Positions 18,286 to 25,380 of a stretch of DNA of 36,809 bases are shown piece after piece (the stretch's first letter is position 1; every line of letters starts with the position of its first letter). The DNA comes from Bacteroidota bacterium (GTDB lineage: Bacteria > Bacteroidota > Bacteroidia > Chitinophagales > UBA8649). Below the pieces are notes generated by a model. The model had not been told where the DNA came from. It saw nothing but the letters and a program-made list of their open reading frames with translations, and did not search any database. Made by a program: the position numbers and the translations under genes. The stretch covers positions 1-36,809 of the forward strand of contig PKDX01000049.1 in assembly GCA_002862745.1 (NCBI GenBank). The letters run 5' to 3'.

Positions 18286-18296
18286 TTGTTGAGCAT

Positions 18297-18326
18297 AAAA
18301 AAGGACCTGATATCAGGTCCTTTTTT
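18297..18326. terminator. Bidirectional intrinsic terminator between pruA and the small secreted-protein gene
   Basis: These 30 bases are a perfect palindrome centred between 18311 and 18312: six A, GGACCTGA, TATCAGGTCC and six T. As RNA it gives a GC-containing stem followed by a U-run on both strands. It begins 11 bases after the pruA stop and ends 17 bases from the stop of the convergent gene, so it serves both. Confidence 0.92.
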
Positions 18327-18343
18327 GTTGTCTGGTGTTGGAA

Positions 18344-18781
18344 TTACTGCCATCCAAAAACCAAAACTTTTGATTTTCTTGTTTGGTTGTTTTTTGAATC
18401 ATACACAAAGACAATGCGATCAATAAACCGTCGGTTTCCTGGAAGATCAATGATTCTAGTAGCAGAGTTCTTGGAAAAGTTATGACGAAGATCAATTTCC
18501 TCCTTACTACCATTTTCAAAGTGCACAATACAACGATGCATATTGAGGCCTCCCCCACGCACGACTATTTTGATTTTCTTGAAAGAACCATCTCGGTATC
18601 CTACTTGAACCACATCTCGATCTAAGCCGAAGTCCACTGTTTTTGAACCTAGAAAAACCCATTTAGCCATTGGACTTGGAGCATGAGTAAGCGGATAGCT
18701 TGAAACAGTGCTTTGTCCGGCTTGCACACCTTGGAGTAACAAGCCTTGAATCAATAGAAAAAAAAGTAGTCGGTAATGCAT
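18344..18781 (-). CDS. Small secreted protein of unknown function (possibly DUF2541-like)
   Basis: A 145-residue protein that I cannot assign firmly. The ATG at 18781 was chosen because it gives a clean signal peptide (MHYRLLFFLLIQGLLLQG, cut near VQA-GQS); an upstream in-frame start at 18826 would add 15 residues before it. The mature part begins KWVFLGSKTVDFGLDRDVV and contains IVVRGGGLNMHR, an FENGSKEEIDLR segment, IDLPGNRRFIDRIVFVYDS and a C-terminal strand. This reads as a small all-β domain and resembles what I recall of DUF2541-type periplasmic proteins, but that link is weak. It is convergent with pruA and shares its terminator. No neighbour suggests a role. Confidence 0.75.
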   Translation of the reverse strand: MHYRLLFFLLIQGLLLQGVQAGQSTVSSYPLTHAPSPMAKWVFLGSKTVDFGLDRDVVQVGYRDGSFKKIKIVVRGGGLNMHRCIVHFENGSKEEIDLRHNFSKNSATRIIDLPGNRRFIDRIVFVYDSKNNQTRKSKVLVFGWQ

Positions 18782-18880
18782 AAGTAAACGTATTGGTGAG
18801 ATACATAATTTACAAAAAGCCTGCAAAGTGCAGATTGTCTAGGGTGTGGAAATGATAACCAATTTGATCTCCTAAAGCCT

Positions 18881-18913
18881 AAAACAAAAAACCGCAGGAT
18901 ATACTCTGTGGTT
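18881..18913 (-). terminator. Intrinsic terminator for the tRNA-Val transcript
   Basis: On the minus strand AACCACAG (18906-18913) pairs with CTGCGGTT (18890-18897) in 7 of 8 positions around an 8-base loop, and it is followed by a T-rich run broken by one G. It lies about 190 bases after the 3' end of tRNA-Val, beyond the repeated fragment, so the transcript would include the truncated copy. Confidence 0.7.
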
Positions 18914-18921
18914 AGTACGCT

Positions 18922-18960
18922 GCCCTGTTGCCAGGAAAAGGTTGTGGGCGCTGAAAGATT
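18922..18960. repeat. Truncated copy of the tRNA-Val 3' end and flank (direct repeat, left copy)
   Basis: These 39 bases match 19081-19119 at 38 of 39 positions; the single difference is A at 18955 against G at 19114. The match covers 23 bases downstream of tRNA-Val and the last 16 bases of the tRNA, then stops sharply on both sides. The two copies are direct repeats 159 bases apart. This is the pattern left by tRNA-targeting integration, or by a small tandem duplication. Confidence 0.9.
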
Positions 18961-19080
18961 TACTTCGTACATCTCTGAAGTGCTAAATGGAGGAGTACAA
19001 CCTTTTTATGCGTTGCATTATGCCTCCACCTCTTCGTTCGTCATCCAAAGCAAGCTTTGATGCCTCCTTGTTTGTGGGAG

Positions 19081-19119
19081 GCCCTGTTGCCAGGAAAAGG
19101 TTGTGGGCGCTGAGAGATT
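19081..19119. repeat. Direct repeat, right copy, overlapping the 3' end of intact tRNA-Val
   Basis: Partner of 18922-18960. Positions 19104-19119 are the 3' acceptor and T-arm end of the functional tRNA gene, and 19081-19103 are its downstream flank. The 120 bases between the copies contain no recognisable integrase or other gene. Confidence 0.9.
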
Positions 19120-19178
19120 CGAACTCCCGACCCCCTGGGTGTAAACCAGATGCTCTGAACCAACTGAGCTAAGCGCCC
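19104..19178 (-). tRNA. tRNA-Val (anticodon TAC)
   Basis: On the minus strand the acceptor stem is GGGCGCT (19172-19178) with AGCGCCC (19105-19111), followed by discriminator A at 19104. The anticodon stem TCTGG/CCAGG closes the loop TTTACAC, so the anticodon is TAC (Val). The T-loop has GTTCGAATC. The bases after the discriminator read CAA, so CCA is not encoded. Transcription probably ends at the terminator at 18881-18913. Confidence 0.96.
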
Positions 19179-19231
19179 TCTTAGATTGTAAAGCGAAAGA
19201 TTAAATCTTGCACTTTTAATCGGAAGGAAGC

Positions 19232-19257
19232 CAAAGATAAACGAAAAAATAAATTTG
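19232..19257. promoter_or_regulatory. Divergent -7-like elements for tRNA-Val and the ccmE operon
   Basis: TATCTTTG on the minus strand (19232-19239) and TAAATTTG on the plus strand (19250-19257) both match TAnnTTTG exactly and point away from each other. The first would start a tRNA-Val precursor about 50 bases upstream of the mature end, the second the ccmE-ccmF transcript. Neither has a clear TTG at the expected upstream distance, so they are only candidates. Confidence 0.3.
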
Positions 19258-19345
19258 CGTCATTTTCTACATGCGATTTTCAAATGAAGCACTATGAATG
19301 GCTGTTAAATACTCCACGGGCAGTATTTTTATCCTGAAACGGTTT

Positions 19346-19720
19346 ATGCAAACACGAAAAGTCATTCTCGTCCTTGGTTTAATTGGCATTGCCTTAGGAA
19401 TGGTCTATATCTTCACTACCACAGCTGAAGTAACAACCTATGCGAACTTCGCGGAAGCGCGAAGTACAGGAAAGACACATCAGGTGGTTGGGGCTTTAAG
19501 TCCGAGTCACGAGATAGAAAATGATGGAGGACTGCTTCAATTTTATTTAAAGGATGACAATGATGAAACGGTGAAAGTCGTGTACGATAAACCCATGCCA
19601 GACGGCTTTAAAAATTCCGAAAAGATTGTGGTCACCGGTTCGTTTAACAACGACCTCTTTGTTGCCGAAAAGATTCTTATGAAATGTCCGTCTAAATACG
19701 AGGGAACCGACGGTGTATAA
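19346..19720 (+). CDS. ccmE: Cytochrome c maturation heme chaperone CcmE, CxxxY type
   Basis: Periplasmic, membrane-anchored chaperone that carries heme to the CcmF ligase in system I cytochrome c maturation. With the ATG at 19346 it has 124 residues: a single N-terminal membrane anchor (about 5-24), then a small OB-fold domain with FYLKDDNDETVKVVY and the KIVVTGSF strand. The heme-attachment motif near the C-terminus is CPSKY (Cys114, Tyr118), the CxxxY variant, instead of the HxxxY of most proteobacterial CcmE. An in-frame ATG at 19298 would add 16 residues; family N-termini are usually short, so I prefer 19346, with some doubt. ccmF follows at once. Confidence 0.88.
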   Translation: MQTRKVILVLGLIGIALGMVYIFTTTAEVTTYANFAEARSTGKTHQVVGALSPSHEIENDGGLLQFYLKDDNDETVKVVYDKPMPDGFKNSEKIVVTGSFNNDLFVAEKILMKCPSKYEGTDGV

Positions 19721-19756
19721 ATAATCTCTGGCATGCAAATCAACTGTATTTTATCT

Positions 19757-22393
19757 ATGCATTCGGCGCTTCACAAGCTACCAGAAACCTATCTAGGAGA
19801 AAACATTTGGATAGGAAGGCTAGGGCAATTGCTAACCCTTGCCGCCTTTATCCTAGCTCTTGCCTCCCTTGTGCTCTATACAATGGCTGAGGTACGAAGA
19901 AGGCAAGATGATCAGGCTTCCTTTTGGTCCAAGCAAGGAAGGATTGCCTTTGGACTCCATGCCTTAAGTGTGATTGGAATCTTTGGACTTCTTCTCTATA
20001 TGATTGTAGGGCAATTTTATGAATACGATTATGTCTACAATCACTCATCGAGAAGTCTACCTCTGAAATATGTGATTTCAGCTTTTTGGGAAGGACAAGA
20101 GGGCTCGTTCTTGCTTTGGATTTTTTGGCATAGCATCCTTGGTTTATGCTTAATGCGCTGGACGGGTAAATGGGAATATCCCACGATGCTCGTTGTCAGC
20201 ATCGCCCAAGTGCTGCTTTTAAGCATGGTATTGGGTATCCACGTGGGAAGCACAAAGATTGGGATCAATCCCTTCCTGTTAATGCGTGAGAAATACCTTC
20301 ACCTCGCATTAAACGAAAATTACCTTTCCCTCATCACGGATGGCGAAGGCCTGAATGCCCTACTTCAAAACTATTGGATGGTGATTCATCCGCCTGTGCT
20401 GTTTTTAGGATTTGCCTCAACCATTATTCCCTTTGCCTTTGTGTTAGGAGCCATTTGGCGAGGGGACCAAAAATCATGGATGCCTGCGGCCCTGCCATGG
20501 ACGCTGTTTGCTGCAGGTGCTCTCGGTACCGGAATATTTATGGGTGGCGCATGGGCTTATGAGTCCTTGAGTTTTGGTGGATTTTGGGCATGGGATCCCG
20601 TAGAAAATGCCTCTCTTGTTCCATGGCTTCTTCTTATTGCTGGCTTACACACCCTTCTTATTGCGCGATATACTGGACGTCAAATTGGCTTAACCTATCT
20701 CTTACTAAGTCTAGGATTCATCCTTGTAGCATACTCCACCTACCTCACTCGAAGCGGGGTGCTTACGGACACTTCCGCACATTCTTTTGTCGATGCAGGA
20801 CTTAACCAGCATCTCATCGTCTTCTTAGCGATAATTAGCCTTCCTAGTTTAGCACTGGTAGCCTATGGTTGGAAGAAAAGCACTAAAATTCCTGGAGAAG
20901 AAGCGCTTCTTTCTAGAGAATTTTGGCTTTTTGTAGGAAGCATTCTATTCTGTCTTTCTGCCGTCGTTATTGCCATCACGACCTCATTCCCGGTAATCAA
21001 TAAAGTATTTAACACAGAGTACTCCATTGCAAACCCTGAGGAATGGTACAATAACTCGCAGATGATCTTGGGTATTTTATTGGCTCTATTATCAGCATTT
21101 AGCCAATTTTTGGTGTATAAAGTAGGTCGCCCAATTAAACAACTGAGGTCTACCCTAATCGTGAGCCTACCAGCTTCTGTTATCCTCACAATTGCCCTTG
21201 GATTACACTATGAGATTGCCTTTCTTTCCGCCTATTCGTGGGGCTCATTTATCTCAGCTTATTGGTTGTTGTTATGGTCGGGAATCCTTGTTTCACTTAC
21301 CAATGCATACTATCTGATAGCCATCCAGCAAAAGCGATGGAAAACTTGGGGAAGCTCATTGAGCCATATTGGGTTTGGCATCTTGCTCGTAGGCATTATT
21401 ATCAGTCAATACAAACAACAGATTCTTACTGAGAACGCCATATCCGAAGGAGAGCTTCAAGTGTTTTACACCCAAAACAACATTACCGACCTCGAAGAGC
21501 AAGAGCAATATCGAGATTTCTTCTTCACCACCCTGTTTATGGAAGAAAACCAAACGTATTCACTCGAAGAGTACACCGTTGAATACTTAGGTAGTTATCA
21601 AGGAGATCTTGATAAGAGATATTTCAAATTTCAATTCACAGACAATGCATCAAAAGAGTCTTTTGTCGTGGAGCCTTTTTGGCAGACGATGGATGAGATG
21701 GGTAATCCAGCAAGTAATCCTGGGACAAAGCACTTCTTGCTAAAAGATGTCTTCACCACGGTTGGTAGTTATACAGAAGCTCAGGCGGAACAATCAACTA
21801 CGATTGCAGAGGGGTCAGTTGGAATGATTGGTGAGAACCGCGCCGTCTTTAACTCGACAAATAAGGAAAGCTTACTTTTCTTTTATGGAGTGGATACCAT
21901 TGAGCAATACCAAGCGCATCTCTTCAATGATACCGGCATTCGTGTTAATCGAGGTACTTTATCTTGGCCTAACGCATTAGAAAATCGTTTGGTGTATAAA
22001 AGCTACAACTTGGATGACTCTGCCTCAATACAATGGAGAGACAATGAGATTTCTGTTGTGCAGTCTAATTCAAGCACATTCTTTGTCACTCAATTATCTG
22101 CAGATTCTATTGTAAAGGTTCAAGAAGTTATCTTGTCGGATGGCAGTCGTATAGATACCATGCATCTGGATGCCCTAGTCAATGAAGCCTTTCGAACGAG
22201 CCAGGGACAACTCCAGCAGTTTAGCGTTGACCAAGAGAGTCAAACTCTATCGAGCACCATTTACCAGCCTGAGCAAGTGCGCTTAGAAGCTGTTGTCTTC
22301 CCGCAGATTAAACTGATCTGGTTGGGGGGCATTTTAATGATGGGGGGCCTATTGTTAGGCGCAGGGTATCGATTTACGCAGAGAAGTAAGTAA
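19757..22393 (+). CDS. ccmF: Cytochrome c heme lyase CcmF/CcsA family
   Basis: A polytopic inner-membrane protein that ligates heme to apocytochrome c. From the ATG at 19757 it has 878 residues; an in-frame ATG at 19733 would add eight. The heme-handling WWD motif is present as GGFWAWDPVENASLVPWLL at about 273-291, and conserved His motifs include WMVIHPPVLFLGFA and the LTRSGVLTDTSAHSF region. About 12-14 membrane segments fill the first ~570 residues, then a soluble periplasmic part of about 270 residues and one last membrane segment (IWLGGILMMGGLLLGAG). It is longer than E. coli CcmF, as is usual in Bacteroidota. No ccmA, B, C or D gene lies alongside. Confidence 0.9.
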   Translation: MHSALHKLPETYLGENIWIGRLGQLLTLAAFILALASLVLYTMAEVRRRQDDQASFWSKQGRIAFGLHALSVIGIFGLLLYMIVGQFYEYDYVYNHSSRSLPLKYVISAFWEGQEGSFLLWIFWHSILGLCLMRWTGKWEYPTMLVVSIAQVLLLSMVLGIHVGSTKIGINPFLLMREKYLHLALNENYLSLITDGEGLNALLQNYWMVIHPPVLFLGFASTIIPFAFVLGAIWRGDQKSWMPAALPWTLFAAGALGTGIFMGGAWAYESLSFGGFWAWDPVENASLVPWLLLIAGLHTLLIARYTGRQIGLTYLLLSLGFILVAYSTYLTRSGVLTDTSAHSFVDAGLNQHLIVFLAIISLPSLALVAYGWKKSTKIPGEEALLSREFWLFVGSILFCLSAVVIAITTSFPVINKVFNTEYSIANPEEWYNNSQMILGILLALLSAFSQFLVYKVGRPIKQLRSTLIVSLPASVILTIALGLHYEIAFLSAYSWGSFISAYWLLLWSGILVSLTNAYYLIAIQQKRWKTWGSSLSHIGFGILLVGIIISQYKQQILTENAISEGELQVFYTQNNITDLEEQEQYRDFFFTTLFMEENQTYSLEEYTVEYLGSYQGDLDKRYFKFQFTDNASKESFVVEPFWQTMDEMGNPASNPGTKHFLLKDVFTTVGSYTEAQAEQSTTIAEGSVGMIGENRAVFNSTNKESLLFFYGVDTIEQYQAHLFNDTGIRVNRGTLSWPNALENRLVYKSYNLDDSASIQWRDNEISVVQSNSSTFFVTQLSADSIVKVQEVILSDGSRIDTMHLDALVNEAFRTSQGQLQQFSVDQESQTLSSTIYQPEQVRLEAVVFPQIKLIWLGGILMMGGLLLGAGYRFTQRSK

Positions 22394-22410
22394 ACCCTAC
22401 TTTTACAACT

Positions 22411-23199
22411 ATGGAAAGCTGGCGTATTGCCCTTGTAGGCTCAGGCAGAATGGCGCATAATCTTAGCAAAGGATTTATACAGAACGGACATGTTGTATCT
22501 CATTTGATTGCTCGTCCGTCTAAAAAGGCTGAGGCTTTGTCCCAGCACTTAAATGCCCAATGGATTTCGCTTGACAACCTACAGCAAAATGGTCTTCAAC
22601 AAGTAGATGTTGTCGTGCTTGCCGTCTCTGACGATGTGATTGAAGAGATATCATCGCTGTTTTCTGATGAAGTGCAAGGGCGTATTCCCATCGTGCATAC
22701 CTCTGCATCAACCCCTATGGAAAGCCTAAAATCATTTAGGCGGTTTGGGGTATTTTATCCATTTCAAACCATGACCATTGGTCGAAACATCACATGGAAT
22801 GAAGTTCCTATTCTTATCGAAGCCAATGATAAAGACCTTGAAGCAAGATTGATGCAGCTTGCTACAACGATCAGTGCAAAAGCACAAATTATGAGTCATA
22901 CGCAGCGGAAAGCTTTACATCTTGCGGGGGTCTATGTAAACAATTTTACGAATCACTTGGTCAATCTTGCACAGGATTACTTAGAAGAGCATGCCATTGA
23001 CCCCTCCTTAACGCACGCCTTAGTACAAGAAACAATGCTTAAGGTGTTGGAGATCGGACCAAAACAGGCACAAACTGGACCTGCAATTCGAGGAGATGAA
23101 AAAACTATAGCCGCTCACCTCGCCGAACTTCAAGACAAAGAAAAACTTGCCAAGATCTACAAGCAGCTCAGTGAAAGTATTCGAGATTACAATAAATAA
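22411..23199 (+). CDS. Rossmann-fold and DUF2520 protein
   Basis: A 262-residue protein with an N-terminal NAD(P)-binding Rossmann fold (WRIALVGSGRMAHNLSKGF; GSGRMA is the dinucleotide loop) and a C-terminal helical DUF2520 domain that includes KALHLAGVYVNNFTNHL and the GPAIRGD motif. The fold resembles F420-dependent oxidoreductases and ProC-like reductases, but the reaction is unknown. It begins 17 bases after ccmF and 12 bases before the UbiA gene. In many Flavobacteria, as I recall, DUF2520 genes sit in one cluster with a UbiA prenyltransferase and maf, as here. Confidence 0.9.
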   Translation: MESWRIALVGSGRMAHNLSKGFIQNGHVVSHLIARPSKKAEALSQHLNAQWISLDNLQQNGLQQVDVVVLAVSDDVIEEISSLFSDEVQGRIPIVHTSASTPMESLKSFRRFGVFYPFQTMTIGRNITWNEVPILIEANDKDLEARLMQLATTISAKAQIMSHTQRKALHLAGVYVNNFTNHLVNLAQDYLEEHAIDPSLTHALVQETMLKVLEIGPKQAQTGPAIRGDEKTIAAHLAELQDKEKLAKIYKQLSESIRDYNK

Positions 23200-23211
23200 G
23201 CGTTAGAAACG

Positions 23212-24039
23212 ATGCGTTCTCGGCTTGTAAATATCTTTTTTATTGGACTTAGCATTGGAGGTGAAGCGATTTATGTCCACGAGGGAAAGGCGAACGTTTT
23301 ATTACTCTGTATCCTGGTGGTTTTTGCAACCCTTTGCATTGCCCTTGGGGGTTATCTTGACAATGACCGCTATGACCATGTAATCGATCGTGCCAATGGT
23401 AAAGAAGGAATCATCGTGAACAAGAACATAATCTTCGCGCTCTACTCTATTGGTACAATCCTAGGAATACTCTATGGCTTGTTCCAATTCCAAGGTATTT
23501 GGAGTAAAATCCTTACCCATAGCTTTTGCTTTTTATTACCTGCTATTCTCTTGCACTTTTATGCCTCAACATTAAGTCGGTATAAAGGAATTGGGAATAT
23601 TATTATTGCAGGATTGTGTTGTTTTTCATTAGCCCTACCAGGGCTTATCACATCTTGCACAAGGAAGGATTATTGGATCGCATTGACACCGTTTCTCTTG
23701 ATTCTGTTTGTTTCGACCTATATCAGAGAAATAGCCAAGGATGCTGAAGACGTAAAGGGAGATCTTGCCCATGGGAGAACAACACTACCCGTCCTCCTAG
23801 GAAACTACTTTGCCACCTTTTTCACCATGCTTAACTTCCTTACATTGGCTCTTGTTATTCTTGGTTTTGGACTATATTACAAATACACCTGGATTGCAAT
23901 TGCCTTGACAAGTTATCTCATGGTATTTAATGTCTTGAGAAAATCGTTCAGCTGGCGAAAGACGCAGCAAGCTTGGAAGGGTTTTATAGCACTCGGTGTA
24001 CTGCTACGCATTCTATTTTTACATACTGATATTCTATGA
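23212..24039 (+). CDS. UbiA-family prenyltransferase (geranylgeranylglycerol-phosphate geranylgeranyltransferase-like)
   Basis: An integral membrane prenyltransferase of 275 residues with about eight helices. The first Asp-rich motif is GGYLDNDRYDHVIDRANG, with the NDxxD ligands for magnesium diphosphate; the second is REIAKDAEDVKGD. Bacteroidota members are usually annotated as geranylgeranylglycerol-phosphate geranylgeranyltransferase, an activity known from archaeal lipid synthesis; the true bacterial product is not settled. The N-terminus seems about 10-20 residues shorter than relatives that start with a RxxN-type helix. Its stop overlaps the maf start in ATGA. Confidence 0.85.
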   Translation: MRSRLVNIFFIGLSIGGEAIYVHEGKANVLLLCILVVFATLCIALGGYLDNDRYDHVIDRANGKEGIIVNKNIIFALYSIGTILGILYGLFQFQGIWSKILTHSFCFLLPAILLHFYASTLSRYKGIGNIIIAGLCCFSLALPGLITSCTRKDYWIALTPFLLILFVSTYIREIAKDAEDVKGDLAHGRTTLPVLLGNYFATFFTMLNFLTLALVILGFGLYYKYTWIAIALTSYLMVFNVLRKSFSWRKTQQAWKGFIALGVLLRILFLHTDIL

Positions 24040-24614
24040 TTGCTGCGAATAAAAACGTCATATTAGCCTCTGGATCGCCTAGAAGAAAGGAACTCTTATC
24101 CCTTGTAATTGACACCTTTACCTGCCTATCTCTTGATATTGACGAATCCTTTCCTTCTTCAATACCTGCCCATGAGGTAGCCGCTCATTTAGCGGTAAAA
24201 AAAGCTGAAATAGCCCATCAACGATGTGCTGAAGAATCGATTGTTATCACCGCGGATACCACGGTAATCTGCGACGAGATTCTGCTTGAAAAACCACAGT
24301 CGGTAAAAGAAGCAGCTCAATTTTTGAATACCCTATCCAATCGATGGCACGAGGTCGTAACTGCAGCATGTATACGCCACGGCGACCAGCAATTCCTCCA
24401 CACTTCCGTCAATAAAGTACGTTTTGCGTCCTTACCAAGCGATGTAATAGAAGACTATATCCGAACAGGTAGTCCAATGGATAAAGCGGGTGGCTATGGA
24501 ATCCAGGATGATTTTGGCAAAGTCTTTATTGAAAAGATTGAAGGAGACTACCAAGCCGTTATGGGGCTCCAAGTCAGTTGGGTTTATAAGAAACTAGATG
24601 AGTTAATCAACTAG
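24036..24614 (+). CDS. maf: Maf-like nucleoside triphosphate pyrophosphatase
   Basis: A house-cleaning enzyme that hydrolyses non-canonical or excess NTPs such as dTTP/UTP or m7GTP. The 192 residues show the family motifs ILASGSPRRKELLSL at the N-terminus, the central ITADTTVICDE, and GSPMDKAGGYGIQ near the C-terminus. It is the last gene of the ccmE-to-maf run, overlaps the UbiA stop by 4 bases, and is directly abutted by the stop of the convergent DUF2490 gene with no base between. Confidence 0.94.
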   Translation: MIAANKNVILASGSPRRKELLSLVIDTFTCLSLDIDESFPSSIPAHEVAAHLAVKKAEIAHQRCAEESIVITADTTVICDEILLEKPQSVKEAAQFLNTLSNRWHEVVTAACIRHGDQQFLHTSVNKVRFASLPSDVIEDYIRTGSPMDKAGGYGIQDDFGKVFIEKIEGDYQAVMGLQVSWVYKKLDELIN

Positions 24615-25364
24615 TTATTCGTTGGATTTCTTTCGTGCAATGCTATAGTTGATGCCCACCCAGAGACCTAGGTGGCGCTCCCGATCGTCATCGCGTACAA
24701 TATATTGATGATGGAAGCCGGCTTCTAGAGCAAAATCTTTGATACCTTGCCAACCAAGTCCAGCATAGACCCAATTTTGCTGAAACTGAGCTACAGGATT
24801 AGCCTTTCCTGTTGGCATTTGGACGAAGGCTTCATTGAAAAATCTCATGTAAACTTTGTCACTTAAATCCTCTACATAGGTGATTCGATGGCGCAACCTA
24901 TTACGAAAATTAAACCCATCGTGCTCAGGTATTCCTAGCGAATTACTTAAAAGAGCACTCGTAAATCGGTGTTCCAAGCGTATGGCATGAGTTAGTCGTC
25001 CCTTCCATAGCGGATGATAAAAAGCCACATCCTCCCAAACGTTATGCTCTAGAGCGACAAGGTCAGGTTGTCCACTCCGATAAGGCCAATTTTGAATATG
25101 CGTGTATCCTCCAGTAACCGTAAAATGATCTGCAACCTTCCATTCAACCTTTGGTCGTATCAATAACTGAAAGGGTTCCCCTACAAACTCCGTCATTCGC
25201 CAATGAAACTCGTTGGATAACCTCACCTTAGAGGATACGGGATAATGAACCTGCAGCGTTGACCATAGATCCGCATAGTTATCCTGGGCCAGCAGGGCTT
25301 GACTTCCGAGGATGTAAAAACTTACTAGAAGCAACCCATATTTTACTCTATTACGGTAATTCAT
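24615..25364 (-). CDS. DUF2490 family outer-membrane β-barrel protein
   Basis: A 249-residue exported protein: signal peptide with a hydrophobic run YGLLLVSFYILGSQALLA, then Q-DNYADLWSTLQVHYPV. The mature sequence alternates aromatic and polar residues in short strands (for example LRHRITYVEDLSDKVYMRFF and NWVYAGLGWQ), as in a small outer-membrane barrel. DUF2490 proteins have no known function. It follows the histidine kinase gene by 16 bases on the same strand, so the two are probably co-transcribed, and the barrel may be linked to what the kinase senses (inference). Confidence 0.85.
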   Translation of the reverse strand: MNYRNRVKYGLLLVSFYILGSQALLAQDNYADLWSTLQVHYPVSSKVRLSNEFHWRMTEFVGEPFQLLIRPKVEWKVADHFTVTGGYTHIQNWPYRSGQPDLVALEHNVWEDVAFYHPLWKGRLTHAIRLEHRFTSALLSNSLGIPEHDGFNFRNRLRHRITYVEDLSDKVYMRFFNEAFVQMPTGKANPVAQFQQNWVYAGLGWQGIKDFALEAGFHHQYIVRDDDRERHLGLWVGINYSIARKKSNE

Positions 25365-25380
25365 TCTCTAATTTTTAGCA

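Larger units (their letters stand above)
18782..19103. other. 322-base region without a protein gene, holding a tRNA-Val terminator and a direct repeat
   Basis: From left to right it holds about 100 bases before the small secreted-protein gene with no clear promoter match, a minus-strand terminator (18881-18913), a 39-base copy of the tRNA-Val 3' end and flank (18922-18960), 120 bases of unrecognised sequence, and the flank of the intact tRNA. An open frame across the antisense of the tRNA (18987-19172) is a well-known artefact and is not a gene. Confidence 0.7.

Noticed and set aside
18987-19172. 61-codon open frame antisense to tRNA-Val
   Set aside because: Its C-terminal half is the antisense translation of the tRNA (the familiar RDSNSRPPGCKPDALNQLS pattern), a known annotation artefact.
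19284-19337. 17-codon frame (MKHYEW...) upstream of ccmE as a CcmD-like or leader peptide gene
   Set aside because: It has no membrane helix as CcmD proteins do, and nothing beyond an ATG and stop supports translation.
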